From Carnegiea gigantea (Eukaryota; Streptophyta; Magnoliopsida; Caryophyllales; Cactaceae): a DNA stretch of 64,000 nt. The stretch is from the NCBI GenBank assembly GCA_029747015.1, contig JAKOGI010000564.1:190001-254000 (forward strand), in the 5' to 3' direction. Made by a program: the position numbers and the translations under genes. Shown in pieces: positions 21,400-32,978 of this stretch. Position 1 is the first letter of the stretch, and the number at the start of each line of letters is the position of its first letter. The notes beneath the pieces were generated by a model. The model was not told the DNA's origin. It did not search any database and worked only from the letters and a program-made list of their open reading frames with translations.

Positions 21400-22352
21400 A
21401 GAATTCTTGCAGTAGTAGGACCCATCTAATCAATCTTGGTTTTGAATCATTCTTACTTAAAAGATATTTAATAGCAGAATGATTAATATAAACAGTAACT
21501 TTAACACCGAACAGATATGGACGAAACTTTTCTAGAGTAAAAACAATAGCATAGTAGTGTAGTTAGATTGTGCTGGGTGTAGAGTTCTAGAAGCATAATA
21601 GATCACATGAGGGTTTTCCTACTCTTTGATCTAAGATTGCACCTACTGCCTTATCATTAGCATCAAACATCAGTTCAAAAGGTATGGCCCAGTTAGGGGG
21701 TTGTACTATAGGAGTGGTGATCAATTTGAACTTCAATTCGTTCAAAGCCCTCATACAATCCTCATTAAAATCAAATAAAGTATCTTTTGCAAGTAAAGTA
21801 CATAAAAGAGAGACAATCTTAGAAAAATCCTTAATAAATCTACTATAAAACCTAACATGATCTAGAAATGACCTCACCTCCTTGACACACTGTGGATAGG
21901 ACAAAGATTGAATGATTTCTACTTTAGTCTTGTTAACCTCTATGCCCTTAGATGACACTCATGACCTAAAACTACTCCATGTTCCACTATGAAATGACAC
22001 TTTTCAAAGTTAAGCACCAAATTAGTCTCAATGCAATGCTTAAATACTAATGAAAACTTCCATAATTTTGGTGATAAAATCAGAAAAAATACTCATCATA
22101 CATCTTTAAAATGTTGCAGGAGCATTACATAGACCAAAAGGCATCCTTCTAAAAGCATAGGTGCCAAAAGGACAGGTAAAATGCTCTTTTCCTGATCCTC
22201 AGAGCTATAGGGACTTGAATATAACCTGAATATCCATCAATAAAGTAATAATATGACCTCCCAGCTAATCTCTCTAACATTTGGTCCATAAAGGACAATA
22301 GAAAATGGTCCTTCTCTGTAGACTTGTTAAGCTTTCTATAGTCAATGCTCAC
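21400..22352 (-). pseudogene. RT and RNase H of the Athila-type element
   Basis: Frame 22149-22352 has the RT block DYRKLNKSTEKDHFLLSFMD and YYYFIDGYSGYIQVPIA. The YxDD-box region (about 22040-22100) is not recognisable. Frame 21587-21958 covers the RT thumb and RNase H start (VRSFLDHVRFYSRFIKDFSK; IPFELMFDANDKAVGAIL), where the first RNase H Asp is present. The remainder is out of frame. Confidence 0.88.
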
Positions 22353-22992
22353 TCTCCAACCACTCTAGATTCTAGTAGGTATTAACTCACCTTCTTTGTT
22401 CTGCACTACTGTTGTTCCCCCCTTTTTAGGAACCACAAGGATATGACTAACCCACTCAAAATCAATGATGGGGTATATTACCCCAACATCTAACCACTTA
22501 AGAATTTCTTTTTGAACTACCTCCATCATAGATGGATTTAGTCTTCACTGAGGATCTCTCTTAGGCTTTGCATCTGATTCTAATGTGATTTTATATGAAC
22601 ATAATGTGGGGTGAAGTCCTTTAAGGTTTGCTAAAGTCCACCCTAATACTTCACTATGTTCTCTAAGCACCCTAATAAGTTTATCCTCTTATTCAGATGT
22701 AAGTGTATTAGAGATTATAACAGGTAAGGTCTAATCATTCCCTAAATAAGCATACTTAAAATTTTTAGGTAATGGTTTTAGTTCTACCTTAGGGGGTGAA
22801 ATACAAGAGGGCAACACCTTCGTATGACTTTCAGGCAATTCTAGCTTCCTAGGCCTGTCAACCACATGCAATTACAACAAAGACTCTATGCTACCCACTA
22901 ACTTATTATTAATATGGTTGGGTACATTTTGACACGCAAACTGATCCAAACCTTGAGTAAGTACAATTAACAATTCATCCTCATGAGGCAAT

Positions 22993-23480
22993 TCATAAAC
23001 ATCTAAGGACATAAATATCTAAGGACAATTCATCAATCACGTCAAGTGCACATAGATAGTTCACATCAGCAGAAAATCTCATAGCATCAAAAATATTGAA
23101 CTTAATAATTTCACCATCCAATTCCATAGTCAGTGTTCTTGTATGCACATCTATTTTTGTCCTAGATGTTTTAAGAAATGGTCCACCAAGCAATATGGGA
23201 AGATCCTGGCATGCATCACCCATGTCCAATACATAAAAGTCAGTAGAAAAAATAAGCTCATTGACTTGGACAAAGATATCTTGTAAAACTCTATCTAGGA
23301 ATGCATTACTCCTATCAGCTCACTGAATGATTAAATCAGTTTTCTTTACTCTCCTAAGTGTAGTTTGTTATAAATGAACCTAGGCATCACATTAATGGAA
23401 GCTCCTAAATCAAGCATAGCTTTGTTAAAAGAGAGGTTTCCAATTTTACAAGGAATAGAGAATACATCTGGGTCCTTACA
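22993..23480 (-). pseudogene. Aspartic protease of the Athila-type element
   Basis: At 23370-23420 the minus strand reads LDLGASINVMPRFI, the Athila form of the retropepsin active site. Frame 22993-23229 continues with ILLGGPFLKTSRTKIDVHT and MELDGEIIKFNIFDAMRF, the conserved C-terminal part. The stretch 22400-22990 leads to RT and holds only decayed sequence. Confidence 0.85.
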
Positions 23481-23599
23481 TTTAGGAGGAAGCTTCTTTT
23501 GGAAAACAGCAGACACATTTTCCCTCGCACTTATCTTTTCGTTCCCTTTCAGTCTACATTTTATAGTACAAAGCTTTTTAAGGAACTGGGCATAACGAG

Positions 23600-25211
23600 G
23601 TACCTACTTTATGACATCTAGGAGATGAATGTTGATCTCTACCTCCCTAAATATTCCTAAGATTTCTTGGTTTGCCTCATCTACCTTAGGGGTTTTCCTT
23701 CTCAGTCTATTAGGAAAAAGTGGTAATGGCTTGTGAGGTTCCTTCTTATCTTCATCTACTTCTTTAACATTAGAGGTGATGTCTTAATCTTGTTTAGGTT
23801 CAGGTTTGTTGACCTCTATTTCATGCTTTACCTCTCTATTCTTCCTAGGTTCCTTCAACTCTTTCCCACTCCTAAGTGTTGTGGCACTCACATTTTCTTT
23901 CGGCTTTTGGAATGATTGAGATGGCAATCTATGTTGTATTTGGGCCTGGAAGTTGCTAACTATGATATCAGTAACAGTTTGTCTCTCCTAGACCTGTTTA
24001 AGAGTTATTTTTATGTTCTGAAACCTAGTGTCAACCTCGTTTTTCTAGTGATCTATCTTTTTTATAACTTGCTCTAAAACGAAATTTGTTCTATCCTAAG
24101 CAGATGGTTGACGTGATGGTTAGTCAAAACTTGGGTAGTTGTTCCTAGGTCCATATCTAAGGTTAGGGTGGTCTCTTCATCCTTTACTATAAGTGTTAGA
24201 GTAGGGGTCATACTTCCTTTGGCCTTGGTTAGAAAACATAGCATTCACATCACCCCCTTGAAGTGTAGGGCACGCATCAATAGCATGTCTCTCTAAACAG
24301 CAAATACCACACACCACTGCTTTCTGAACTCCTCCAGTGATGAGTTTGTTCAGCATATCAGTGATCTGAGACAACTGGGTTTCTATAGATGGACCTGAAC
24401 TAAGCTCATTGACCTTCCTAAACTGAGGTTCCCTAGTTTTAAATTGTTGAGTATTTTGCGCCATGATATTAAATAATTTCTTAGCCTGAGCTGGAGTCTT
24501 ATTAACCAAAGTCCCCTGCTAGGAGCATCCACCATATTTCTATCTATAGGTAATAAACTTTCATAGAAATATTGAATCAATAATTGTTCAAAAATTTGGT
24601 GTTAGGGACAATTAGCACATAATTGGTATTAGAGACAACTAGCACATAATTTATTAAAACGTTCCCAATACTCATGAAAAGTTTTCCCATTCATTTGTTT
24701 AATTCCACATATTTCTTTTCTAATGGATCCAATTCTAGATGCGGGAAAAAATTTCTCTAAAAATGCTTTATGAACTTGGGTCCATGTGGTGAATGTTGTA
24801 GGGGTAAGTAATATAACCAGTCTTTGACCTTATCCTGAAGTGAAAAAGGAAAGGCTCTCAATCTAATTTGATCCTGGGTGATACCCTCAGGTTGCACGGT
24901 CGAACATGTAATAATAAACTTATTAATATAATAATATGGATCCTCACCAGGCAATCCATGAAACTTAGGCAGTAAATTTAAAAATCCAGAGTTAAGCTTA
25001 AGTGGTCGATCTAAAATAGAATAAGTAATAGACAAAGGTTGAATTTCCAAATTATGTACAGCAAGTTACGTAAAGTAGTCATCTCAACTTTAACATCTTT
25101 AAAACTGACCGAGTCAGAGCTTACAGATTTAGAATCACTTACTTTACTTTCAGACACCTCAAACTTATACTCCTTTTTCTCTTCGGTCATACGACCACTC
25201 CTTAATCTCAT
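23600..25211 (-). pseudogene. Gag of the Athila-type element
   Basis: Frame 25011-25211 gives the N-terminus (MRLRSGRMTEEKKEYKFEV). Frame 24757-25050 gives the capsid core (FHGLPGEDPYYYINKFI; IRLRAFPFSLQDKVKDWLYY). Further blocks run through 24600 (KTFHEYWERFNKLCAN; DRNMVDAPSRG). Frame 24177-24509 has an intact C-C-H-C knuckle (CGICCLERHAIDAC) and the YDPYSNTYSKG tail. Several stops and shifts. The acidic/basic linker at 23600-24170 is degenerate. Confidence 0.9.
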
Positions 25212-25308
25212 AAACTAAAACAACCCACAAAAATAAAATACTAGAGTTAAAACAAAATAATAAAAGTAGTAAAATTAAATAGAAGCAAACTAACGATTTT
25301 ATTTTCTT

Positions 25309-25326
25309 TCTCCAACAACGATGCCA
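25309..25326 (-). other. Primer binding site (tRNA-Asp type, mutated)
   Basis: The minus strand reads TGGCATCGTTGTTGGAGA five bases inside the 5' LTR. It differs from the Athila-type tRNA-Asp site TGGCGCCGTTGCCGGGGA at four positions, all transitions. Confidence 0.8.
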
Positions 25327-25331
25327 AACTT

Positions 25332-27652
25332 TGTAGAGCTTGTCATAGAACTACAAATTAAATTACTACTTTGATTTATAAATAAGATTTTATAGCATAG
25401 GAAAGTAGAGATCAATCTCGCGAGGAAAAATTATGATAGTAGCCTAGTTTAAATCTAATTAAATTTACTACTATAATATATTTTACTTTTTTAAATTGCT
25501 AAAACAAATCAAATTAAACAAGTAAAAATCTGAAAAATTGCTTACTAATACCACTAAATATTCTAAATCTAATTCTGGAAATAAAAACAGCAAATACCTA
25601 AGCAAAATATTCTGGAAAAATAAAAACAAAAAATTATCGCACACTATTAACTGAAAATTAAAACAGGAAATAACAAATAGAAAATTAATATCAAAATTCA
25701 CAAAAAATATTAAGAATTAACATTCTACAAATTCATGAATTTATATTCCTAGAATTATATTTAATTAATTTTAGAAAAAATAAACAGAAGATAAAATTAG
25801 AAAATTAAAACAGAAAATAATATCTAAAATTAGAAAAATAATAAACTGCACTTAATTAAATACAAAAATAAATAATAAATTTACCCTAGATTGTATAATA
25901 TAATTTTCTAGACTTAATAAAATCCCAAAAATGGAAATTAAAAATTAAAAACATAATTTTTAGATTTATTATAATAAAAAAACTACATGTATTCAATTCG
26001 CGAAATAATTCTGAAACATTATGAAATAATTTCCAAAAATTCCAAAATTAAATAGCAGCAGATTAGGGTACTAAATAAACCCTAAATTGGAATAAAACAC
26101 AAAAAAACACAAAGAGACTATTTTTTAGCCTAATTTCTAACAAATCAATAAATAAATGACAAAACAAAACAGAAAATAAATCTGAAAATTATAATCATAC
26201 TAAAAATCAAAATATAACTGATCTAAAATTACCAAGACACTCCTAAAAGGTTACTCTTTTGGGGGGATAAACGAAATTGACATTAAGAACTATAAATTTA
26301 AGAATTAAAACTCACGAACTAAAAAAATTAACTAAAAAGTAACAAATAATTATTAAAGATGCCAAATTTATGAAAAACACTTAGCATAATCTATATCCAC
26401 CATGCAAATTAATATTTATCATCAATATACAAATCGATTTATCCATTAATTAGACTATAGAAGATACCCACCAGTGGATCATTCCCTTTTTTTGTTATAT
26501 TATAGTTTATTTAAGTCCAGCCTTAATTTAAACTCTACTAGCTTTGATAACCCTAGCACCAGCGCAAGAATTTAATCAAATTAGAGTATTAAGTATTAGA
26601 CAAGCATCATCTAATGTCTTGTAATCAATTTAACAGCAAATTAAGTTAACAAAGATCTATAATAATTATCTAATTAAAAGAGACGGGTTTTAGCCATCCA
26701 TGATTAATTAGGGTGATACTAATGCATAAAAGGCTATAACTTTTACGTATTAAAACCTTTTAAACTATTATATGAGTTCATATTAACCAATTAGCATGCA
26801 TTCTAATTAATCTAACACAAATATCATAAACAATAAATACTAATTGTTATAGAATCATGAAATAAAAATCAATTAAACAATAAAGTGTAAAACTTATTTC
26901 AAAATAATTTATTTAGCGTGGTTTCAAATAGATTATACTAAGTACAAGGAAGTTACTTACTCATATTGAAAATAAAATCACAATAATTAACAAAAGATTT
27001 CATATTTAATAACATAAAAAGTTCAAACTAATAAAACAACAAAAAAAATTTTAAAAAAAATGATAGTACTATAGTGGAGTTGAAGGGCAGTATGATGATA
27101 CGTGATGATGATCGACGACGATCGTGAAGATGATGATGATATTTGGTGATGGTGGTGATGATATTTGGCGATGGTGGGAGTTTGACGTGAAGGGAGATGG
27201 GTCTGAGGGTGTGATGCTAATGACGTGATGATGCCATGGTGAGGAGGAGCAAAGGGATTGGTGAGCTGCTGCCGTGGTCCTTCTTGATGATTTATGATGG
27301 GTGGGTTTTTATAACATAATATTGCTAGGATTTCCTTTTCTTATAGGATGTCTTCTTTTCTAAGTTTTCTAATTCCTCTTTAACTAGGAGTAGTAATCCT
27401 GTAATCCTAATCCATATAAATCATTATAAAAATAATACTTTTCTATAAATTATTACTTTTTTTGGACCGACTTGATGAATTTTGTTTGTAAAATCCTTCA
27501 GTAAATAAAATCCGAACTTTGACGTTTTCTCTTTTCCTCTTTCTTTATCAATGCTTAACTTAAAAAATATATAAAAAAATAAATTAGACAAAGTAATATA
27601 TATAATATAATTAAAATAATTATTAAAAATATGCATAAATTATGACTTAACA
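25332..27652 (-). repeat. 5' LTR of the Athila-type element
   Basis: Begins TGTAGAGCTT and ends CTTAACA on the plus strand. Pairs with 16358-18668, including the GAT-rich stretch (about 27090-27260). Confidence 0.93.
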
Positions 27653-28606
27653 AATAGACATAAAGGGGAGTACCTCAAAAGCTCAGAAATCCAACAATGG
27701 AGGTTAAACCTCCATTAAAGGAAGGGATGAAGTTTGTGACTTATTTCCACTTATTCTCAACTAATCTACTCTAATCAGCAGTAATCTAACCTATAAGTGA
27801 CCAAAAACTCAAACTTGCAAAAATAAGTTTTGAAACTCTAACTAGATAAGATAGAGAAAGTTATAGTTTGTGACATTTCAAGAAGAATTAGAGAGACTAA
27901 GAATAGAAAGGAAGAGAGAATGATATTAGAGATCCAAAACATCAAGTTCAAAGCATAAATCAACCCTAATGCTAACAACTCAAACCACTAGACCAAGAAC
28001 AAAAACGAGACAAATAAGAAATTGCAATGAGAAGATTACAAGGGGGGGAGAGAGAGAGCATTAAATCATTAACTTGAAAGCTTTAATAACTTGGTTGTGG
28101 CTACAAATTAAACTTATTCTCCACTACTCTACTCCTAAGCACAACCTAAGAACCCTAAAAAGTAAGGTAAACCTATTTTAAATCTAGATTCGTACAAATT
28201 TAGGCGAAGATGTTCATATAGGCCTGAATAGCGAGTTTGGTGTGGCCATGTCATGTGGCATGGGCGGACCATGCCAACTCTCTGGAAGAAGAAAAGAGTG
28301 CAAATTATGGCACTGTCAGTTGGCATTTGCCTGCCAAAACTAACATTGGCAGTTGGAATAAGCATACTAAAACTGGCTTTGGTAGCTTTTATCTCCCTCC
28401 TTGGCCTTTTTGAGCTTGAATCTCGAGCCTCTTTTTTACATGTTTTAACTCCATTAAGCCTCAAAAGATCTGAGATTGCTTACCTTGACTTATTTTCTAT
28501 ACAAGAAACACAAAATATAAATAAAAATCCTAAATTAATCATTATTTAAAACTAAAGTATAGGTAAAATGAGGTGTAAAATGTCACCTTTTAACCTCGAA
28601 CACTCA
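27653..28606. repeat. Right part of the unclassified repeat
   Basis: Continuation of 16119-16357 beyond the Athila element. No convincing gene: the frames at 28135-28549 have no recognisable domain. Contains a G-run and GA tract at about 28042-28059 and an inverted pair GGAGGTTAAACCTCC at 27703-27717. Ends CGAACACTCA. Confidence 0.4.
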
Positions 28607-28640
28607 ATCTATAAATTGCAGTCAATTAAAACTTGCATTT

Positions 28641-28664
28641 TACTAACATGTTCTAATCATGCAG
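28641..28664 (+). other. Branch point and 3' splice site of a MULE intron
   Basis: A textbook TACTAAC branch sequence at 28641-28647 is followed 11 bases later by an acceptor ATCATGCAG ending at 28664, precisely where MULE coding similarity resumes. This suggests the LINE and later elements landed inside an intron rather than an exon. Confidence 0.6.
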
Positions 28665-29509
28665 GGGCTTTATTCCATAGTTGGTTATGGACTATAGCCA
28701 ATGCATACAATGTGTTTGTCTTCGCAAAAGCAATGGACAAAATCACAATAGAGAATTAAACAGGCACATGAATGGTTAATGGTACTTCCTCTTGAGCAAT
28801 GGGCAAGGGATAAATTTGTCCACCCTTTGAAGTGTCCAACAATACCACAAATTTTTTGGAGAGTTTCAATGCATTGAAAAATTTATACACAAACTTGTGT
28901 TCACTCTTCTTGAAAAAATAACGCAAAAATTTATAAAAATTATAACCACAAGATTTGTCTTGTCACGGAATTGAAATAAAAGAGTTCGTCCAAGAATTTA
29001 GGGGAAGCTTAGCAGAACATGCCATGTCACCCCTACAGGTATGGCAGAGTATGAAGTTATAAATGGTATAACAACATTCATAGTCAACCTTAACACTCAG
29101 CAATGTAACTACAAGGTATTGCAAATCTCAGGAATACCTTATAGACATGCAAAAAGATGTATCTCAAGGGAGAGGAAACAATTAGAAATTTTCTTGATTC
29201 GGCATATAAAATAGAGAAATACAAATCCACTTATAACGTAGGCATACATCTCATACTTGATCCTGCTTTTTAGGAACAAAGAGATTGTCCTCAATTTGTT
29301 GCACCTGAAGTTGAAAGAAAGCAAGGCAACTAGAAACAAAAAGCTGAAAAGATGTCATATAAACGCTTAGAAGATCCTCTAACATTAAGTGTAGTGAGTG
29401 TAGGAAATTTGGCCACAACAAGACAAGTCATGAGAAAAAATGGGTAACTGGTAATCAGGAAAGGCAAAGACAAGCCCATGAGGCAAAAAGGTGGATGTAA
29501 AAAGGTAGA
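28665..29509 (+). pseudogene. MULE transposase, C-terminal half
   Basis: Across three frames: WTIANAYNVFVFAKAMDKI, then AHEWLMVLPLEQWARDKFVH, then ESFNALKNLY (near 28860). A SWIM-type zinc region follows near 29100-29150 (NYKVLQISGIPYRHAKRCI, two Cys changed to Tyr). A terminal knuckle at 29388-29435 reads KCSECRKFGHNKTSH, its final Cys replaced by His. This completes the gene begun at 8880. Not functional. Confidence 0.85.
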
Positions 29510-30522
29510 AAGGGTCCTAAATAGCAAGATTGAAGACACCTAAGTTAGTCATACCCTACCTATTTCTTATTTATTTTTGTACGTTCTCTAAACACTATTT
29601 TTCATTTAAAAACTCTATAATTAACATATCAAGTTTCTAAGTTCAAAGAAGACACATGAAGGCAATGGATGATAGTTTTTGGTGGTTTGCATAACTTGCT
29701 TTTTTGTTTTTTTGGGGGGGGGGGATTCGCTTACCTAGCAAAACTTATTTTTTGGGATTTTGGTGTGCATATGACACCAAATTTTTTGGTGAATTAACTA
29801 TTACAAAGAGTTAAACCTTGGGTAGCTGTTCGTTTTGGTAGTTGAACAACATCTTATGCTGCTTTTAGAAACGTGTAATGAAATGCTTGTTTGTTGGCTT
29901 ATGATTAGACTAAACATTGAGTTCTTATATTATTTTGTAGTTGATTTATCTCTACTTAGGGTGAGAATAGATAACAATTAAATGAATACAACATCAGGAT
30001 CTAATCTTAACAATATATGTTGCATCATAAAATTTGTGTGGAATTGCGTATACAAATGTGGCCTTGTTAGTTGGTATCCCTAATCTTAAACAACATGGTA
30101 TGTTTGTCTACCTTATACATACCTTATAATTGTAGCCCAATGTAACAGTTTTTTTCCCTCATACCCCCCCTTGCGGTCGTGCATATAAGGAACAAAAATT
30201 CTCTCATCAAGTGGAGAAAGATTAATCAAAATAAAGCAATCGAACTGAGTGAGAGAAAGATTTATCAGAATAAAGTAATCCAAATATGAGAGTTTGAATA
30301 ACCAAACAATTAAGAAAATTCTAACCATTAATCATTACACATTCATCAAAATTTGTGCAAAATTCTAAATCCAATTAATGTTCTGCTATGCCTTGTGTTC
30401 CTCCTAGGGATGGATATAGGGGGCTAATAGGGGTCATGGCCCACCTATCATGTTTGAGTGTATACTAGGAACAACATGTGAGGTGATGCTAGGTAGTTGA
30501 GTGGCAAGGTCGTCATGCTTTT
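29510..30522. other. MULE 3' flank and intergenic sequence
   Basis: No gene seen. Contains an 11-base G run at 29714-29724 after a T tract. At 30405-30522 there is a stretch (GGGATGGATATAGGGGGCTA, then GTCATGGCCC) resembling the ends of plant non-autonomous hAT elements. It also holds a tRNA A-box-like TAGTTGAGTGGC near 30496. I could not find a MULE terminal inverted repeat. Confidence 0.4.
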
Positions 30523-30849
30523 TGTAGGAGAAATTAGGACTAATCTGGATGCGGAAGTATACTATCGATAACAGTCCATGCATATAAAGAACACCAATCA
30601 CGCCAATAATAATATCAAGTGGCTACTAGAGTCACTTTAGGGTTTCACATCCTAAACTCGAGAATTCAATTGATAGTAATTCAATCATGAGAGGAGTTGG
30701 AGAATATAGGAGGTTTTATGTCAGCCTCATCACCTCCTTCTAGGTTACCCTCTCAAACCCCTTTATATAGCTTAGGGGGGGTAGCTAGGATTGTCGCCCT
30801 AGGCGACTTAAGTGGTCATTGGACCTAAACCTATTAGGCCCGATTAACA
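30523..30849 (-). repeat. 3' LTR of the decayed copia element
   Basis: Starts TGTAGGAGAAATTAGGAC and ends CCCGATTAACA. About 90 percent similar by eye to 37819-38154, which has an extra GGCCTAATAG-like insertion near its end. Confidence 0.93.
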
Positions 30850-30860
30850 ACTCCCACTCG
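30850..30860 (-). other. Polypurine tract of the decayed copia element
   Basis: The minus strand reads CGAGTGGGAGT directly before the LTR start TGTTAATCGG. Confidence 0.65.
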
Positions 30861-31750
30861 GCCACTTAGGCCGTAAAACACGTATTCTCCGTGTATCACA
30901 ACTCCTCACGCTTCATACTAGGAATAGGACGTGCGACCAAAAATAATAAGTAGTGTTATATTAATTACCATCCAGCTAATATAACACTTTCACGAAATAC
31001 GATACCCCAAAACCATCCCAAAACATCACCAATGGCATCTCTGATCCCTTATGCCTGATATATCATATGATTATGTTCTCAACACAACCGCCCGGGCTGA
31101 TATGGTGATGGTGGATCGGTTTTTCCTTAAACACTCATGAAATTTCATCTTAGCTTAACTGCTTTCCTAACGTGTTCTCGCTGAACCGTATATATCGTGG
31201 TTCTTGAGAATCACATTAAAGTAGCAACATCAAGTTTCGACTTAATATCACAGTTTTAAGTCAAAGGGTCATCTTCTATAGGGTCACACAGTGACAAGTG
31301 ATAGGAAAATCAATTGTCACTCCCTGTATGGATCGTCTTATAAGCACACACAGTATGAGATGTGTGTCATGGCATAGCTCCCACTCAGCTGGGTACGTCA
31401 CTCTGTATGCCATGCAAATCGTCAGTCTGGATTTTCACCCAAAAATCTAACCTGAGCCACTAGATCAACATGCGGAATGTTAATCTTGACACTTAAGATT
31501 CGGCTTTTAAGGCTTCAATATAAAAACTTATTTCATACTCGACTCCCTCGAGTCGCATTTTAGTCTCACTAAGGCGACTATATTCATTCTACTCATACAC
31601 TTCCAGTGCGAGTAATCAATATTGCACACCTAGTGCCAATATGATTCAGTCTCATCCTACCTGCTACTCAAGCGTCAGGGTGATTGCCTGTGTGACTAAG
31701 CCAATCAAAAGCCCGTGACATTTCAATATGCCTAATGTGCAATAACAAAG
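30861..31750 (-). other. Non-coding 3' region of the copia element
   Basis: About 0.9 kb between RNase H and polypurine tract; no frame recognised. Confidence 0.5.
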
Positions 31751-32960
31751 TATAAGCATTTTGCTCATTTGCGAAAGAAACATGTCCATCACATAGGGAG
31801 ACACATTAAAGTACTAAACCTTATGAATTCCAAGACCCAACAAATGATCCTTGAAGACATCACTAGGAATAGGTTTAGTCAAGGGAACATATCATCTTTT
31901 TAGCGCGTATATACCTAATGGCAATGCTTTTTGTCTCTATGGTACAAGACACACAATCTACCTCTATAGCTGACATTGTTGTGCAGCTTTACTTCTTTGT
32001 CGCACCATGACATGGCTCTCCCACTCAGGTTGAAGGCCTGTCCTGAGGTTGACTTAGATTCATCCAAGTCACTACCCCAAATAATATTTGAGTATCCTCT
32101 CAACTTGAGGCCTCCTCCTTGATAGCAAAAGACTGAGTTATCAATACCACAAAGGAAGCGCTTGATTCTCTATGCGACTTGCCAATCAGCAAGGCTTGGG
32201 TTACCTTGATAATGACTTATCAAACTAACTGTAATGCAATGTCAGGGCCATGTACATAACATGGCTTACAACAAGCTTACTATGATATTAAGGTTAGGGA
32301 TATTTGTTCATCATCTCTATTTTGTCATCTGTTTTAAAGCATTAAGCAAGACTCAAGGTTGAACCCTTCTCAACTGGAGTATCTATGGGTTAGGAATTAT
32401 AAACCCAAAATCGTTCCAAGACACTTTAATGCATGCTTCTGGGGACGGCTTTGGATTATTTACACTCCTAGGACATACCTAGTTTCACCTGTGTCTTTCG
32501 TCTTAAAGACATGGAATGACCACCTTTTAGCAGCTTTAATCATCTCCAAGTTGTTCCTAGTCAACAGTACGTCATCAACATGAGGAACGTAATCCCATGT
32601 TGATCTTTCGACATATACAATGGTCTTCTGAAACCATTTAAGTCAAAATGGCTTTATGGAATCTAGAGTACCACGAACTGGAAGATTGCTTAAGATCACA
32701 TATGGACCTTTTAAGACGACACACATTATCCTCTTATCCCTTTGATACAAAATCAATGGGTTAGTCCATATAAATCTCTTTCTCAAGATCACCATTTGAG
32801 AAAAACAATCTTTACTCCATTTCGAACAACTCAAAGTCCGAATAGGAAACCAGGGCTAGGAGTATTCGGGCCTGAATTTATCAATTGAACTATCCATCTG
32901 AAGACTTACATCAGAGTGGAGTTTCAACAAGTTCTCAAATCTTGTCAATGAGTCCATCTC
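31750..32960 (-). pseudogene. RT-RNase H of the decayed copia element
   Basis: Fragments in several frames. They are HKEWLDAIRDEMDSL near 32960, SRSKWSKDCF-type core, PHVDDVLLTRNNLEMIK near 32560 (a degenerate YVDD box, Tyr changed to His), and the RNase H blocks WGSDLDESKSTSGQAF and AMSWCDKEV in frame 31915-32103. A DPLTKPI-like tail (PLTKPIPSDVFKDHLLGLG) lies at about 31800-31870. Dense with stops. Confidence 0.8.
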
Positions 32961-32978
32961 ATCCCTTATGGCATCCAG

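Larger units (their letters stand above)
16358..27652 (-). mobile_element. Athila-type Ty3/gypsy retrotransposon (11.3 kb)
   Basis: LTRs 16358-18668 and 25332-27652, tRNA-Asp-like primer site, polypurine tract, and gag, protease, RT, RNase H and integrase remnants in order on the minus strand. Perfect target duplication AATAG at 16353-16357 and 27653-27657. The Gag, the protease motif DLGASINVMP and the primer type place it in the Athila group. About 1.3 kb between integrase and 3' LTR has no recognisable envelope-like frame. LTRs differ by several percent, so it is older than the copia element at 11012. Confidence 0.93.

Noticed and set aside
28253..28549. 98-codon frame with hydrophobic segments
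   Set aside because: No recognisable family, overlaps an equally long minus frame, and lies in a probable LTR-type repeat.
30405..30522. tRNA-derived SINE or tRNA gene
   Set aside because: An A-box-like TAGTTGAGTGGC is present and a weak B-box-like TCCAAATCC lies beyond the copia insertion near 38185, but no cloverleaf can be drawn and no second copy is available.
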